Shown here: positions 22,024-32,671 of the stretch, piece by piece | Position numbering within the stretch: position 1 is the first letter of the stretch | Layout of the letters: each line of letters opens with the position of its first letter | NCBI GenBank assembly: GCA_013420905.1 | Contig: JAAXNY010000006.1 | Span: 3,410,001 to 3,474,000 of the forward strand | Length of the DNA stretch: 64,000 nucleotides | Direction of reading: 5' to 3' | From: Collybia mongolica | Taxonomy: Eukaryota; Basidiomycota; Agaricomycetes; Agaricales; Clitocybaceae | Program-made: the position numbers and the translations under genes | The notes under the pieces: generated by a model | What the model saw: only the letters and a program-made list of their open reading frames with translations | Databases searched by the model: none | Told to the model about the DNA's origin: nothing

Positions 22024-23862
22024 TCAGTGACTGCCTGCCCACATCTGCTAGTGAGCAGCTAGCATGGCAGATATGGGTGGTGCAGTGGTGTATTCCATAT
22101 GGTAGAACCATCACCTGGTGGCTGGGTGTGCACCCCTGGATGTGCTGTCTAGACCAAGTAATGCCAATCACCCTTGTGCCCTACCAGATGTGTGTAAGGT
22201 GAGTGCATATGTGCCCCACATCTAGTTGCTCAGATATACCTTGTTCTATTGTATATGCACCTATATGCTGCTGTATACCTTGAGACTACCTTGGTATAAT
22301 TCTATCTACCTTGTGATATGTTCTTATTCCTTTTACAAATATTAGTTTACTTCTTACTGATACTTTTCCCCTGTACTATTTGCACAGCTCTAGTAGGCTG
22401 ATATAGACTTCTGGTACACCCACAGTATTTATCCAATATACCTATTTATAGATTGGACTACCCAATTGTGTGATATAAGGAAGTAATATCAATGCAAATG
22501 CCTATAATAGAACCAAGTTCCCACAGTATTGAAATATATATCAACTATTCAACATTTAACAATTTATTTCCAGCCTTGCATCCTGGGTTAATCAAGAACT
22601 TATTAGATATGCTAAAAATAGAAATATTGTCATCAAAGACAAAGTTCAAACAAATGTATATGCCTGTTAAGTGTTTTTTGTTGTGTTATCACATACTATA
22701 TTTAACCATACTCATATAGCTAGCTATTGTTAAGATGTTGAGTATATAGATTCCAGGAGCATCCACATTGACTTGTTTGGCTATGCTTATGGCCAAGTAA
22801 TATATAAATGTGATGTTCAAATAGATATAACAAGAGGTTATAATCAAATTTGGAAAGGTACAAACAAATATAAATATACATTTCCTGGTGTACCCCCTCC
22901 ATAGGTCTAGGAGCAGTAGCAATTTCAAGTGTCTCTGTTAGCCTTGTATTTGCTGAGATATGCATTATCTATGTATATTGTGGGAACTTCATTAATATTG
23001 TTTGTTTGGCCAGATGTTGGCAAAGTAATATACAGATCATATTCATTTGTAATATATAGTAAGAAAATTGTTGTTGATAATGTGGTATGGAAGGGTACAA
23101 ACAAATACAATTGCATTTAAACATACATATAATGTATTCCTTTACAATATGTGGTAGTAGCATGTCCATCAGCTTTGTATTTGCTGAGATAAGTATCATC
23201 TATATTGTGGGAAATTTCTTTAGTATTATTGTTTGTTTGGCCAGATGTGTGGTGAAATGATATACAGACAGTATTCATTCACAATATGTAGCAAGAAATT
23301 TGTTCCTGATGAGGTTTAGAAAAATAAATACAAATACAAACACATACAAACATATACATGAGGTACTACTTCACCATATCTAACACTAGCAATTTAAATT
23401 ACATCCATAAGCCTTGTTGTTGTTGAGATATGCAATGATTTATATTGTGGGAACTTTGATGTTATTGTTTGTTTGGCTAGCTGTGTGGCAAAGTCATCTA
23501 CAAACTTGATATTCATGCTTGTAGTGAGAGAGCTGCTTTTGATCACGATGTTTGAAGGTGTACAAACAAATACAAATACATATAAACATTTGCATTGGGT
23601 AGCCCCTCACCATATCTAGTAGTAGCAATTTAAATTGCATTGATAGGTCTTGTCATTCTTGAGATATGCAATATTTTGTATTGTGGGAAAAGTTTGACCC
23701 AAAGCGGAACAAGTGTCTTGTAATCGTGCTTACGTTTGTCAACTACGCTGTTAGAGCTAACAGCGTAGTTGACAAACGTAAGCATGATTATGCAGTGGAC
23801 AGTTATTAATTAATTCTTAAGATATCTCAAGAAAAAGACCAATTAACTCAAATTTATATTAT
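22024..23862. repeat. Dispersed repeat, copy B (first copy at 1516-3690)
   Basis: Matches the repeat at the window start, with a deletion around 22340-22490 relative to it. It includes several phrases of the form TTTGCTGAGATA(T/A)G, TTGTGGGAA and TTTGTTTGGC(C/T)AG at about 22980, 23190 and 23440, which are diverged internal tandem units of roughly 200-250 bp. It is CpG-poor and shows no gene. Confidence 0.6.
23721..23790. repeat. Palindrome copy B, 34-bp arms
   Basis: Arms 23721-23754 and 23757-23790 with centre AG. Compared with 3565-3634, one T-A pair has become G-C with both partners changed. The centre reads AG instead of CT, its reverse complement. Otherwise the two palindromes are identical. 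Confidence 0.85.
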
Positions 23863-23979
23863 TAAATGCAGCCCATGTTAGGGCCTGTTCGGTAACTGTC
23901 AATAATTTTGAGTTGCCGATCAATAAAATATGACAGCTTCAAAATATATCGTGGGAATGAGTAACCGACGCACCACGCC

Positions 23980-25347
23980 ATGGTACGAACCCACCACTCT
24001 TGCCCCCCTGTGCGTGAGCCAACTCGCGAAGTCACTCGCCACTGGAAGGCTCTCATAGCCACTGTTATCACACTTGCAACAGTGGGCGTTGTGCTTCAGA
24101 CATCTCAGGCTCGCTACAATCCTGAACCTTACCACACATCGGTACTGTCGGGTGAGGCTTGGGTAAACGAGATGTTAGATGGTCATCATGATAGATTAAT
24201 GGACAACACTGGTGTCCGGAAGGATGTTTTTAAGAAGCTGAAGAGAGAATTGATCCAGAAGGGTGGACTGAAGCCTCGGCGACATGTTGGTGTCACAGAG
24301 CAGATCGGCACGTTCTTGTACCAGCTTGTAACCAATTTGTCTGTGCGGAAAATGGCTGAACGGTTTCAGCGAAGCAATGAGACTATTTCAAAGTGAGTAT
24401 TCCTGATGTATTGCTTCTTGGTAGTGAACCATTGATGCGGAGACACAGATCATTTCGAGCAGTCCTCGATGCAATGGTCTCCAATGGATTCCACTCAGCA
24501 TACATGAAGCTTCCTAACACTCAGGAGATCCCACATATCATCCACTCCAACACCAAATTCTTTCCATTCTTCAAAGATGCTCTTGGTGCCATCGATGGGT
24601 CCCATCTGTTTGTGAAACCTCCTGCTGCGATAAAGGCCCGCTTTCGTGATTGTAAGGGCAACTTAACTCAGAACATGTTTGCGGCATGCGATTTTGACAT
24701 GTTCTTTGTGTATGTCATGACTGGTTGGGAGGGAAGTGCTGCAGATAGTCTTCTGTTCCAGAAAGCAATGGTCTCAGGCTTCGACATCCCACCTGGCAAA
24801 TACTACGTTGCTGATGCAGGCTTCCCCAATTGTCGCCAACTTCTCGTGCCATACCGGAATGTTCGTTATCACCTCCGTGAATGGCAGGCTGGTAGCAAGT
24901 GGTACGTGATACTACTCCCCAATGTTCACAGCATCATGATACCGAATGTCACCCAGACCACAGAACAAGGAGGAACTCTTCAATTTGCGGCACTCACAGC
25001 TTCGAAATGTCATCGAGCGCATTTTCGGCGTCATCAAACGCAAATTCAGGATGGCTGCTGAAGCAACTGAATATCCAATTCATATACAAACCCTGATCCC
25101 CGTTGCAATTACCACACTCCTGAATTTCATCCATCATCATGGAGAAGCTGACTTCCTGATGGAGGTGTCATCGCGTGAGCTTTTGCCTTTGGTTCCTCAT
25201 GGTGATCAGGTTCCAACCATTGGTGTTTCAGAGGAAGAAGTAGAGGAAGCAGATTGGAAGCGTGACGAGATAGCAGAGGCAATGTGGGCCAGTTACCAGG
25301 AGGAGCTCGCAGCTAATGGTGTGCCAGAAACGGCTGATATTAATTAA
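23980..25347 (+). CDS. PIF/Harbinger DDE transposase
   Basis: Start MVRTHHSCPPVREP (23980). The first exon contains a helix-turn-helix-like region (LYQLVTNLSVRKMAERFQRS). An intron from GTGAGTATT to ACACAG joins ISK to SFRAVLDAM. The catalytic domain (DDE_Tnp_4/DDE superfamily) shows the first Asp in GAIDGSHL, the second in YYVADAGFPN and the Glu in NVIERIFGVIKRKF. A second intron (GTGGTACGTGA to CACCCAG) joins QAGSK to PQNKEELFNLRHSQLRN. The product ends near PETADIN, about 410 residues, usual for the family. It cuts and reinserts the element at TTA sites, together with the Myb-like partner on the other strand. Confidence 0.9.
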
Positions 25348-25457
25348 TATTACTGTGGCTGTAATGAAATGAGTGTGAAGGGCATGATAAAAGAGCGACA
25401 ATTATAGCTATGATAGAGGGAGCGTGGAACGACATAGAATGATGACAATGCTGAAAA

Positions 25458-26545
25458 CTATACTCCCTGTATGCGAATGAGTTCATCGCTGAGCCAGTAC
25501 GAGCGAGCCTCCCACATTCCGGCCTGGGAAACATCAAAGCTCAAGTACTCATGGGCAAGCTCAGCACTTCCACGAAAAACCTTCCGAGCAAGAGCAATTG
25601 AGTGAGGCGAGAGTCCCTCCTCCTTGCAAATAGTATTGAAGGCCTTGTCCTTTCGTGGCGTAGCAGGAGAAGTCTCAGAATAAGGGCGGGGAGGGTCAAA
25701 AAGCGAGTTTGAGACAATCTGGTTGACTGAGTTGGCAAGTGACTCAAGTGCCCGAGCACCAGATACGCGAGCACGTTTTCATGGTGGTGCAGGTGTTGCA
25801 AGGGGCGGTGTTGGTGAATGACAGCACTTCTTTCCCTACAATGATGGTTCAGATCACACACAAGATCATCGTGGCTGGGACATACCTTGTCTTCGGGTGA
25901 TGAGTCATTTTCCTTGTCACTCTCATCGTGGTCGTCCTTGTCAGACTCGTTATCTGTGTCAGAGTCTAAGGTTCCACCTGAGCCACTGTTCTGTGGTGCA
26001 GCGGAACGCTCGGAAGAAAAGGCCAGCTCCCCCGTAGCTGTGCAATCCCCAATAATGACACTGATCTGGTCATACAGCGGGAAGGGCTTTTTACAGAAGG
26101 GACGGGCCTTCTTATGTCCCTGTTGACCACAGTCAGTGTCACAATGATTAGGAATAGGGTATCATATGCTCACCTTGAGTTAACTATCCCAAACTTGGGG
26201 CTCAGCAGTCACCATCTTCTTGGAGTCATCCCAGCCGAACCCAGACAGCCCTCGAAGCGTCTTCACAATCTTGTACTCTTCTTTGAACTACAGTTGATCT
26301 ATCAATGACATGCTAAACAGATGAAGAGAATTGCTTACCCGGGTCCAACGTGATTTGATCTGCTTTGACATGAAAGGATGACCCTTCGCAGTGAGGTGCT
26401 TGGCAACACTTGTGTAGACAGATGGCTTGAAGTTGTTGTCGGACTGATGGTTCTTGCTAATGGCTTTGAGAAGACGCTCAATGAGCAAGAGTTCGGCAGC
26501 ATTGCCCCAGGATGCCCGTCCAGAGTCGCCATCATCACCTGCCAT
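25458..26545 (-). CDS. Myb/SANT-like Harbinger accessory protein
   Basis: Start MAGDDGDSGRASWGNAAELL (26545). The N-terminal part resembles the Myb/SANT-like (MADF-type) DNA-binding domain: LIERLLKAISKNHQSD, YTSVAKHLTAKG and SKQIKSRW. After an intron comes FKEEYKIVKTLRGLSGFGWD, then an acidic and Ser-rich linker, then ARALESLANSVNQIVSN and FRGSAELAHEYLSFD, with a stop at 25458. In Harbinger elements this protein binds the transposon ends and brings the transposase to the nucleus. About four exons; exact junctions in the linker are uncertain. Confidence 0.75.
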
Positions 26546-26960
26546 GAGGGATAGATGAAAAAAAGATGACGCTAGGGTTGCAAACAAGCGCAACCGAACA
26601 CCCAAACGTTACAAAATTGAACGATAACCCTATATTAGGTAATTTTGACGATATGTAGCAGCAACTCAAAATTATTGACGGTTACCGAACAGGCCCTTAG
26701 CAGTTGCCTTTTTTGCTCGAAATCCGCGCGTCGGCTAATTTTGATTCCCACAGTTAGAAAAATATTTCCACAACTACAAAGTCTTACTGATGTACTTCAA
26801 AAAGTTTACTGATCATGTTCTAATGAAATCTCGGAACACTTCAAACTTACTAACTGTGGGAAAAACAACACTAGATCTTGTTGGGTACGCTGAATTTTCC
26901 CCGCAAACCCAGGATGATGAACGAGTTACTTATGTAAACATAAGGACTCGTAATGTAAAC

Positions 26961-27999
26961 ATAAGGACTCGTAATCAGTAAACACACTTTGTTCATTTTG
27001 TATAGTTAAGGTTTAACATCCATAAGATCTAAGATATTGTAATTTGAATGCTCTATCAACTAGTATACCTCTGATTCATATCCCTCATTCCAAAGTTCCT
27101 GATCACCAGCATTACCAACCAGACTGCAAATGCAACACTGTGATTTGTTAGAGTCATGTATTGAGGTTAGTAATGAGAAAACTTACCTAAATTGCCCTAT
27201 ATAAATCCTTGTCATCCTGAAGCTGCACCTGGAGACAGAACCCATTTCCAGCAATGCTGCACAGTGGGCATGGAATAGGACTCCCTACTTTTTCTTTAGC
27301 ATGAGCAACTTTACATAAGGTGGTGAGTTTGGCTGGTCAGATCAGCATGATAAAGATAAAAGAAAGTTAAGTAATGGATGGAAGTTGTTGGTCTTTGTGC
27401 ACTGCCAGACTGCTCATTGTCTTTGTTGACCTTGTTGTAATGAAGTCATCTGTAAAATGGGTCAATGCTAATGTGCTTTGGATTACTGTAGATTGGGTCA
27501 ACAGACATACTGGGACCCCCTCATTGTCCAGCTGCACTTTGAGGTCAACAAAGCCTTTGGTTTCCTGTAGGATCATTATTAGCATTTATTAATATTCTTA
27601 ACAAAGCCTTATAGTTTGTATTGGAATTCAAATGACTACTACAAGTATTACTATAGTAATTGTAATCTATCAATGAAGAGTGCTTACTACAAGGGGGAGG
27701 ATGGGAGGCAGCAACAGGCAATGGTGGTGGTACGAGAGCAAGAGGGAAAGCATGTGACAGCAGCTGCTAACACATAATATAGCTTGGAATGTTCAGCTGT
27801 TGGGCATCTCAGTCAACAAAGCCATGTGATCAAATATGAGGACACTGACAAATATTTTTTATTTATTTATTCAGATCGTATACTATTCATTATTAATAGG
27901 AGGCTGAAAAATGTGCACCCACCAGGTTTGAACAGTTGCAGGGAGGATCATTATGTAATACTCATACCTTTGGCATGGATAACTGCTGGGCAAGACTGG
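26961..27999. repeat. CpG-poor sequence with minus-strand relics of unit genes
   Basis: Mostly featureless, CpG-poor repeat sequence. Within it, 27190-27600 read on the minus strand resembles pieces of both genes of the large unit. No intact gene was found. The phrase TAAACATAAGGACTCGTAAT is tandemly duplicated at 26934-26976, just at the left edge. Confidence 0.5.
27190..27600 (-). pseudogene. Decayed relic of the Spt5-like and small unit genes
   Basis: Minus-strand frame 27585-27367 reads ETKGFVDLKVQLDNEG and then FTDDFITTRSTKT. This parallels RGFVDLEAQVDDKEDNEG and DDFIDRDNTVE in the Spt5-like genes, in the same order and with similar spacing. Further on (about 27190-27250) CLQVQLQDDKDLYRAI parallels MCLEDDQDLYTSI of the small gene. 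It is strongly CpG-depleted. This suggests a third, inverted and internally deleted copy of the unit. The similarity is short and judged by eye. Confidence 0.45.
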
Positions 28000-28019
28000 C
28001 ATTCTTAGTGAGGGGACAA

Positions 28020-29060
28020 GTAGTCCCAAGTCTACAAACATGGTCACATGGTTACAAAGCACATGACTAGGTCACAATACCATTGCCACTCCTTTGTTGA
28101 TGATCTTCAACCACATCAGCAACACCCACCAAACTGCCCAATGTCAACATGCAAACACCAAAACCAAATGCATGGCCCCTCAAGCACCAGAAGCTCCCAA
28201 AGACACACAAAAGGCAAACAACAACACATGAAATGGCAATGAGGGCACACACACCTAGGGGAGTGGGGTGAAGGGTGGACAAGGACATGGAACAAGGGGA
28301 TGACAAGGAAAGGGTGCCCTGAGGGGCAGAGGGAGGTAAGTCATTGCAACTCACACACACACTCACTACACAGCACAACCTCCCCAGGAAAGCCTCAGGA
28401 ACCCGAGACATGCAATGGACACAGAGGACAGACACTGAAGGACACAGACAAGGGATGCAGATGCAGGCACAGATGACAGACACAGACACCAAAGACGGAT
28501 GGAGACAATGGATGCTGACACAGACACTGATATGGACACCAACATTGACACAGATGCAGACACTGCCATGGACATGCAGGCAGATGCAGGTGCAGACACT
28601 GATGATAGATGCTGACACAAACATTGGCATAGACATGGGCATTGACATGGACACAGACACTGGCATGGACATGCATGCCAATGCAGGCACAGACACTGAC
28701 AGATGCCAATGCCAACACAGACACAGACACAGACATTGACATGCAAGCAGACACTGCCATGGACATGCATGCAGACACCAACGATGGACACTGATGCAGA
28801 CATGGACATGGACACAGACATTGACATGCATGCAGATGCCACCACAGACATGCACACAGACACAGGCACAGACACCAATGACAGATGCTGATGCAGACAC
28901 TGACATGGACACTGACATTGGCATGGGCACCAACATTGACACAGATGCAGATGTAGATGCCAAAGACAGATGCAGATGTGCTTGCTCTCATACCACAACC
29001 ATTGCCCACCGCTACTTCTGCCTAGCCTCCTGGCCCCTTCCCCAGCCTCCTCATAAATTT
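28020..29060. repeat. Old, CpG-free relic of the Mutator-like element core
   Basis: Parallels 13740-14340: both contain GGAACAAGGGGA(T/C)GAC(A/G)AGGAAAGGG(T/C)(G/A)CCC and then a GGGGCAGA, TCA and CACACGCTCA-like series, followed by a simple-sequence tract. Nearly every CpG of the 13.7-kb copy is TpG or CpA here. The tract has become ACAGAC/CATGGACATG repeats that leave long meaningless frames on both strands. The terminal inverted arms are not recognisable. Confidence 0.65.
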
Positions 29061-29169
29061 GGTAAGTAAATGTCATTTTCTAGTATGTAGTAGTTCTATA
29101 CAAATGTAGTCAGTACATTATAAGTACTTAATATTGAATACAATTTAGACTTAAGTACATAGTATGGAC

Positions 29170-29210
29170 CAATAGTACTAGTCATATATATATATATATA
29201 GGTCAATTAT
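29170..29210. repeat. TA dinucleotide microsatellite
   Basis: An uninterrupted run of TA repeats (about ten units) within AT-rich sequence. It is likely to vary in length between strains. Confidence 0.8.
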
Positions 29211-29249
29211 TACAGTCATTTTATACTACATATAACACTTCATTCTAAT

Positions 29250-29690
29250 CTAACCAAAATTTCAATTTCTTCTTTTCTAAATGATTCACCTAAGGCAGTA
29301 AAGTCATTCCATAAACCCACTATTTGTGGGATGAATTACCTTCTATGCTGAACTTAAATCATCCCACATATTCCACCTTTTATGGGATGAAAGTTCACTC
29401 TCTAATAGATTAAAATCATCTAATAAAACCCACCCATTATAGGATGAAATTCCCCTCTTTTTCACTGGATTAAAATTGTCCCATATAATTCACCTCTAAT
29501 GGCATGAAAGTTCACACTACTAAGGGATGAAAATTTCTGAAATTATAAGAGCAGAAATTCATTCTCTCAAGGGATGAAATATCTGGGATGAAATTTCATC
29601 CCAATTTCATACCCTTTAGATTCATCCACTAAACTTAGGAAATGCTGCTTTCATCCATTAAGTGGGGGAAAAACCTCCCCCACCAGGTGC
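29250..29690. repeat. GATGAAATTCATCC-type repeat block, fourth locus
   Basis: Degenerate array of GGGATGAAA(A/T)TT and TTTCATCC words, including GGGATGAAATTTCATCCC at about 29583. It is the same family as 3782-4262 and the 105-bp arrays, and ends with CATCCATTAAGTGGGGG. No gene is present. Confidence 0.65.
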
Positions 29691-30445
29691 ACAGTGAGGC
29701 CAATTGTACAATTGGTGAAGCTTGACAAGGTGAGAGAGGTATTGATTCATGCTGATCCCAATGAGGAGAGTGGTCTGAATGTTGCCAGCTAAAGTGGCAA
29801 ATGCCTAGAGGATGGCAAAGTAGGAATGGAGGGGAATGAGTAGGGAATGGAGGGAGGGATATTCTTTCAATATGCCAACCTGGGGGGTTACACCATCCCA
29901 GTACTCAATGTCAGCTTTATTCCTAAACTGTGAATCCAATTTGCAGAGGTTGATAGGGCAGAATTCATGGCAGGTGATGTCCAGCAGGAGGCTTGTTTCA
30001 ATTGAAGGGAAAAGATTGGAAAGTGACTTACTGGCTGGAGCAACCTCTGAAGAAATAAATGCTGGGAAGGTTGGCTGGGTGGCAGGCTGAGCTGGAGGGA
30101 TGTCTTGTCTCTGAGCTAATTGGGTGGTTAAAGTTACAATGAGTGTGGCTAGTGCAGAGAGCAAAGCCAAAGGATTGATGACTGTGGAAGGGGCTTGAGC
30201 AGTGGATGATGGCTGCACTTCAGGTAGTGCTTGTGCAGTTAAAGAGGAAGCTGGGTGCCATCCTCCATGTTGGGTGGTGTGGGTGGTAAAAGGAGGACTG
30301 GCAGATTGATGGGGGGAAGTACTGGAGTAGCCAATGGAGACAGGGCTGGTGGCCTAGAAACTGATTGAGCATGTGCCTCATTGCATTGGGCTAAGTGAGA
30401 TGCAGTAGCTGAAGGAGCCACTTGAGGAAGGAAACAACCTCCCAA
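29690..30445 (-). pseudogene. Gag-like repeat-associated protein, decayed
   Basis: Minus-strand frames contain a Pro/Ser-rich N-terminal part, then ETSLLLDITCHEFCPINL, KLDSQFRNKAD, KEYPSLHSLLIPLHSYFAIL and, past a TAG stop, NQYLSHLVKLHQLYNWPH. A conserved domain of this shape is common in repeat-associated, gag-like proteins of Agaricomycetes. I recall the pattern but cannot name the family. Stops, frame changes and CpG loss indicate a relic. It lies between the repeat nest and the HD2 gene. Confidence 0.4.
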
Positions 30446-30896
30446 ACCATGCTGAGGAGTTGCTTTTAATGAAAGCAGAATGGTACCTGCAAGAAGAAAG
30501 AAACTCGAGTCAAGAAGACTAACAAGCTCTATGTGAGCAATGGGGAAAGAAGCAGGACATGGAAACGGAATGCAGCTGAGTGACTATATATGCAATGCAC
30601 AAAGGAAGAGGAAACAAAGCAAGGGAGAGAGGTAAGATAAGATAACGAACACTTGCATAGACCTCGGTCAATCGCTATTGACCAATTCATATATTGCGGA
30701 GTTCCAAATTAGGTCATATGTGTCCGCACTCGTAGTGAAGGCCCGTCCCAAAACCCACTACCAAAGTAGCGGGAATTCGTTCTAATAAGTTATGGTCATG
30801 TAAGGCTAAGTCAAGATACACTATCTCAACGATATAAAAAATAGGGCGTGTTATTAAGGCATGTTCTGGGGCGGTGGAGAGTTCAGTAACAGGGAT
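30446..30896. other. Boundary between repeat nest and mating-type locus
   Basis: About 450 bp with no gene. CpG dinucleotides become normal again from about 30630 onward, marking the return to ordinary host DNA. It includes the 3' flank of HD2. No terminal repeat or other element end was identified here. Confidence 0.5.
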
Positions 30897-32671
30897 TTAG
30901 GTGATGGTAGGTATCGTGTGGGTGAAATTATACGTCTGCTTTTCGTTTAGTAGTGGCCCCCGGATACATGTTTGATTCCAGTCCCAAATACCTAGTCTTT
31001 TGTCATCAACATGGATAGAGTATGGACCATTGTAAGGTAAGGGTATTGTGGCATGTTCAGGAGTTGTGACTGTGCTTGAGGTGGGACTCTCTGATGAGAA
31101 TGAGGTATGCCTGTCGTATAGTAATGTATCGGAGGTGAAGGAGGATGCCCGGGAGCTGGATGAAAGGGACCGTGACGGCGAAGCATCCGACATTGCTGGA
31201 CTGATACCACGATGAGCCAAGCTATGATTTTTTGGTATGCGTTGCGGAAGACGAGCAACTCGTCTGGGTATTGATTTCGTATCAGCGATGAGGTCGGACG
31301 CTGGTTCGCCATATGGTCTAGGGGACCTGTACTGGCGAAGGCATGGTGGGGGAGCTGAATTGAGCAGAGGTAGTTGCAGGATAGATACGCGTTTTATCGG
31401 TCTGATGAGAGCCGGATGAGGCGCGAGGGAGACTTTTGTGTGAGTAGCATAGAGCCATGATCTTGCCCCCTTATGACCAATACTTTGCCTTTGCCGCTTG
31501 CCTGGTATAGTGCTGTCCATGATAACAAGCTTTGTAAACTCGGCGACAAGAATGTTTATATCTGCTGTTCGGACGTGAGGCAGGGAGATCGCCGGTTTTC
31601 GCATCCAGGTTGGCTCAGGAAATTTGCATTGGCCGTCCAGAGCTGGGAAAGGTTTGTAATCGCACAGGGGTGGATATGTTGTCGGGAATGCGTGGGGTGG
31701 CGAAACGGAAGAAAAGTGTGCCAAGTCTTCCACAGCTTGTTCTGTTGACTAGACAACTGATTAGCATTAGAATACTGCTGTCTTATGAGATGAAAAACCT
31801 TGTCCGTTTCCTTGTCAAAATTGGGGTTTTTCGGGCGTGTACGCTCCTTCTCGGGAATTACAAAAAATGGCATGTTCTTCTCGAGTGATTCTAAGGATAA
31901 CCTAAGCGGTAGAGGGTCCGAGGTTAAACGTCGCAAAGCTACTCCTTCTTTCTTTGTACGATTGCGGTGATTTTGGAACTTGAGGCATGGTAGGAATTAG
32001 TACACGACCAATTGCATGTAAAGGAAAGCCTACCCAGACTTCGATCTGGCGTGGAGTCATCATCGATTTCTTGGCCAAGGCTACCCGATCAGGAGCAGAA
32101 GGATACGCATTATACATGAAGTAAGTCTCTAGCAGCGGCACGTATTCCTGCGAGAAGCCAGAAGATTAGCTTGATACAAGAAAACCGTTCCTGGGTTATA
32201 ATAAGGGCGGACCTGATTGAACACTGGCTTGGCCTTTGGTGTTGTAGATTGTGTGGTGACCTTTGAGATCGTCCGCTTTTCAGCAAGGAGAAGTTGATCC
32301 CGATATTTGTGCCGTATTTTAGACCCAAGATTCTGGAATTTAGTAGACAGATGATTTGAATTAGTGTTGGATGTAGCCGCAAGTTTGCAAGACTGGAGAT
32401 ACATAGATTCATATGAAGCGCGAATTTCGTGAGCGAAGTGAACAAATGCGTCGGACAGCGAGCGAGCAGCTGCCGTAGAACACCCATACTTCAGGAGGGA
32501 GGTAGCGATGCTTTGCGGAACGGGCAAGATGAGGGTGGGTGGGGTCGGGAGGAGTGTGGATGTCGAAGGTGTTGGTGGGAGGAGCCCGGGAAGTTTGGCT
32601 TTACACATGGCTTTGATTCGTTCTGCAGATGTAATAGTGAGACGCATCTCTGCAAGGTAGGGGGCGTCCAT
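30897..32671 (-). CDS. HD2: HD2-class homeodomain mating-type protein
   Basis: Four exons by eye: 32671-32213, 32147-32034, 31978-31799 and 31748-30897, about 534 residues. The homeodomain begins near YRDQLLLAEKRTIS and runs through EYVPLLETYFMYNAYP, ARTD-like loop residues, RQIEVW and FQNHRNRTKKEG. The intron after the Trp splits the recognition helix; FQNHRNR completes the WFQN.R signature typical of HD2 (60-residue) homeodomains. The C-terminal part is Ser/Pro-rich. HD2 proteins pair with an HD1 protein of the other mating type to form a nuclear transcription factor controlling clamp formation and nuclear pairing. The start at 32671 (MDAPYLAEM) is chosen because it leaves a plausible promoter; an in-frame ATG at 32776 is possible. 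Neighbouring HD1 is divergent. Confidence 0.93.

Larger units (their letters stand above)
23881..26696. mobile_element. PIF/Harbinger transposon, apparently complete
   Basis: Terminal inverted repeats of 36 bp with one mismatch (23881-23916 and 26661-26696) begin GGGCCTGTTCGGTAAC. The element is flanked by TTA on each side (23878-23880, 26697-26699), and unit 1 has a single TTA at the equivalent empty site (16011-16013). A 3-bp TTA duplication, a DDE transposase and a Myb/SANT-like accessory protein in opposite orientation are the defining set for PIF/Harbinger. Both genes read through after splicing and CpGs are retained, so this is a young, possibly autonomous copy. Confidence 0.95.
16243..26960 (+). 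repeat. Large Spt5-carrying repeat, unit 2
   Basis: Second head-to-tail copy, starting ACTACATATTCTATATACT. It has the same order of parts as unit 1: palindrome, Spt5-like gene, small gene, 105-bp repeats, terminal segment. It contains 1.84 kb at 22022-23862 that unit 1 lacks (the dispersed repeat also at 1516-3690) and a complete PIF/Harbinger insertion. It differs from unit 1 mostly by C-to-T and G-to-A changes at CpG, so it has been decaying by deamination. It ends with a short duplicated GTAAACATAAGGACTCGTAAT. Confidence 0.75.

Noticed and set aside
28067..29076. Long overlapping open frames (up to about 298 codons, Cys/Val/Met-rich) on the minus strand
   Set aside because: They arise from the CpG-free ACAGAC/CATGGA simple repeat, which is open in several frames at once. 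Composition is extreme, there is no domain, and the block is a decayed transposon core.
1..30000. Beta-flanking gene expected beside the HD locus
   Set aside because: No frame in this region resembled a conserved host protein. Everything recognised is mobile-element derived.
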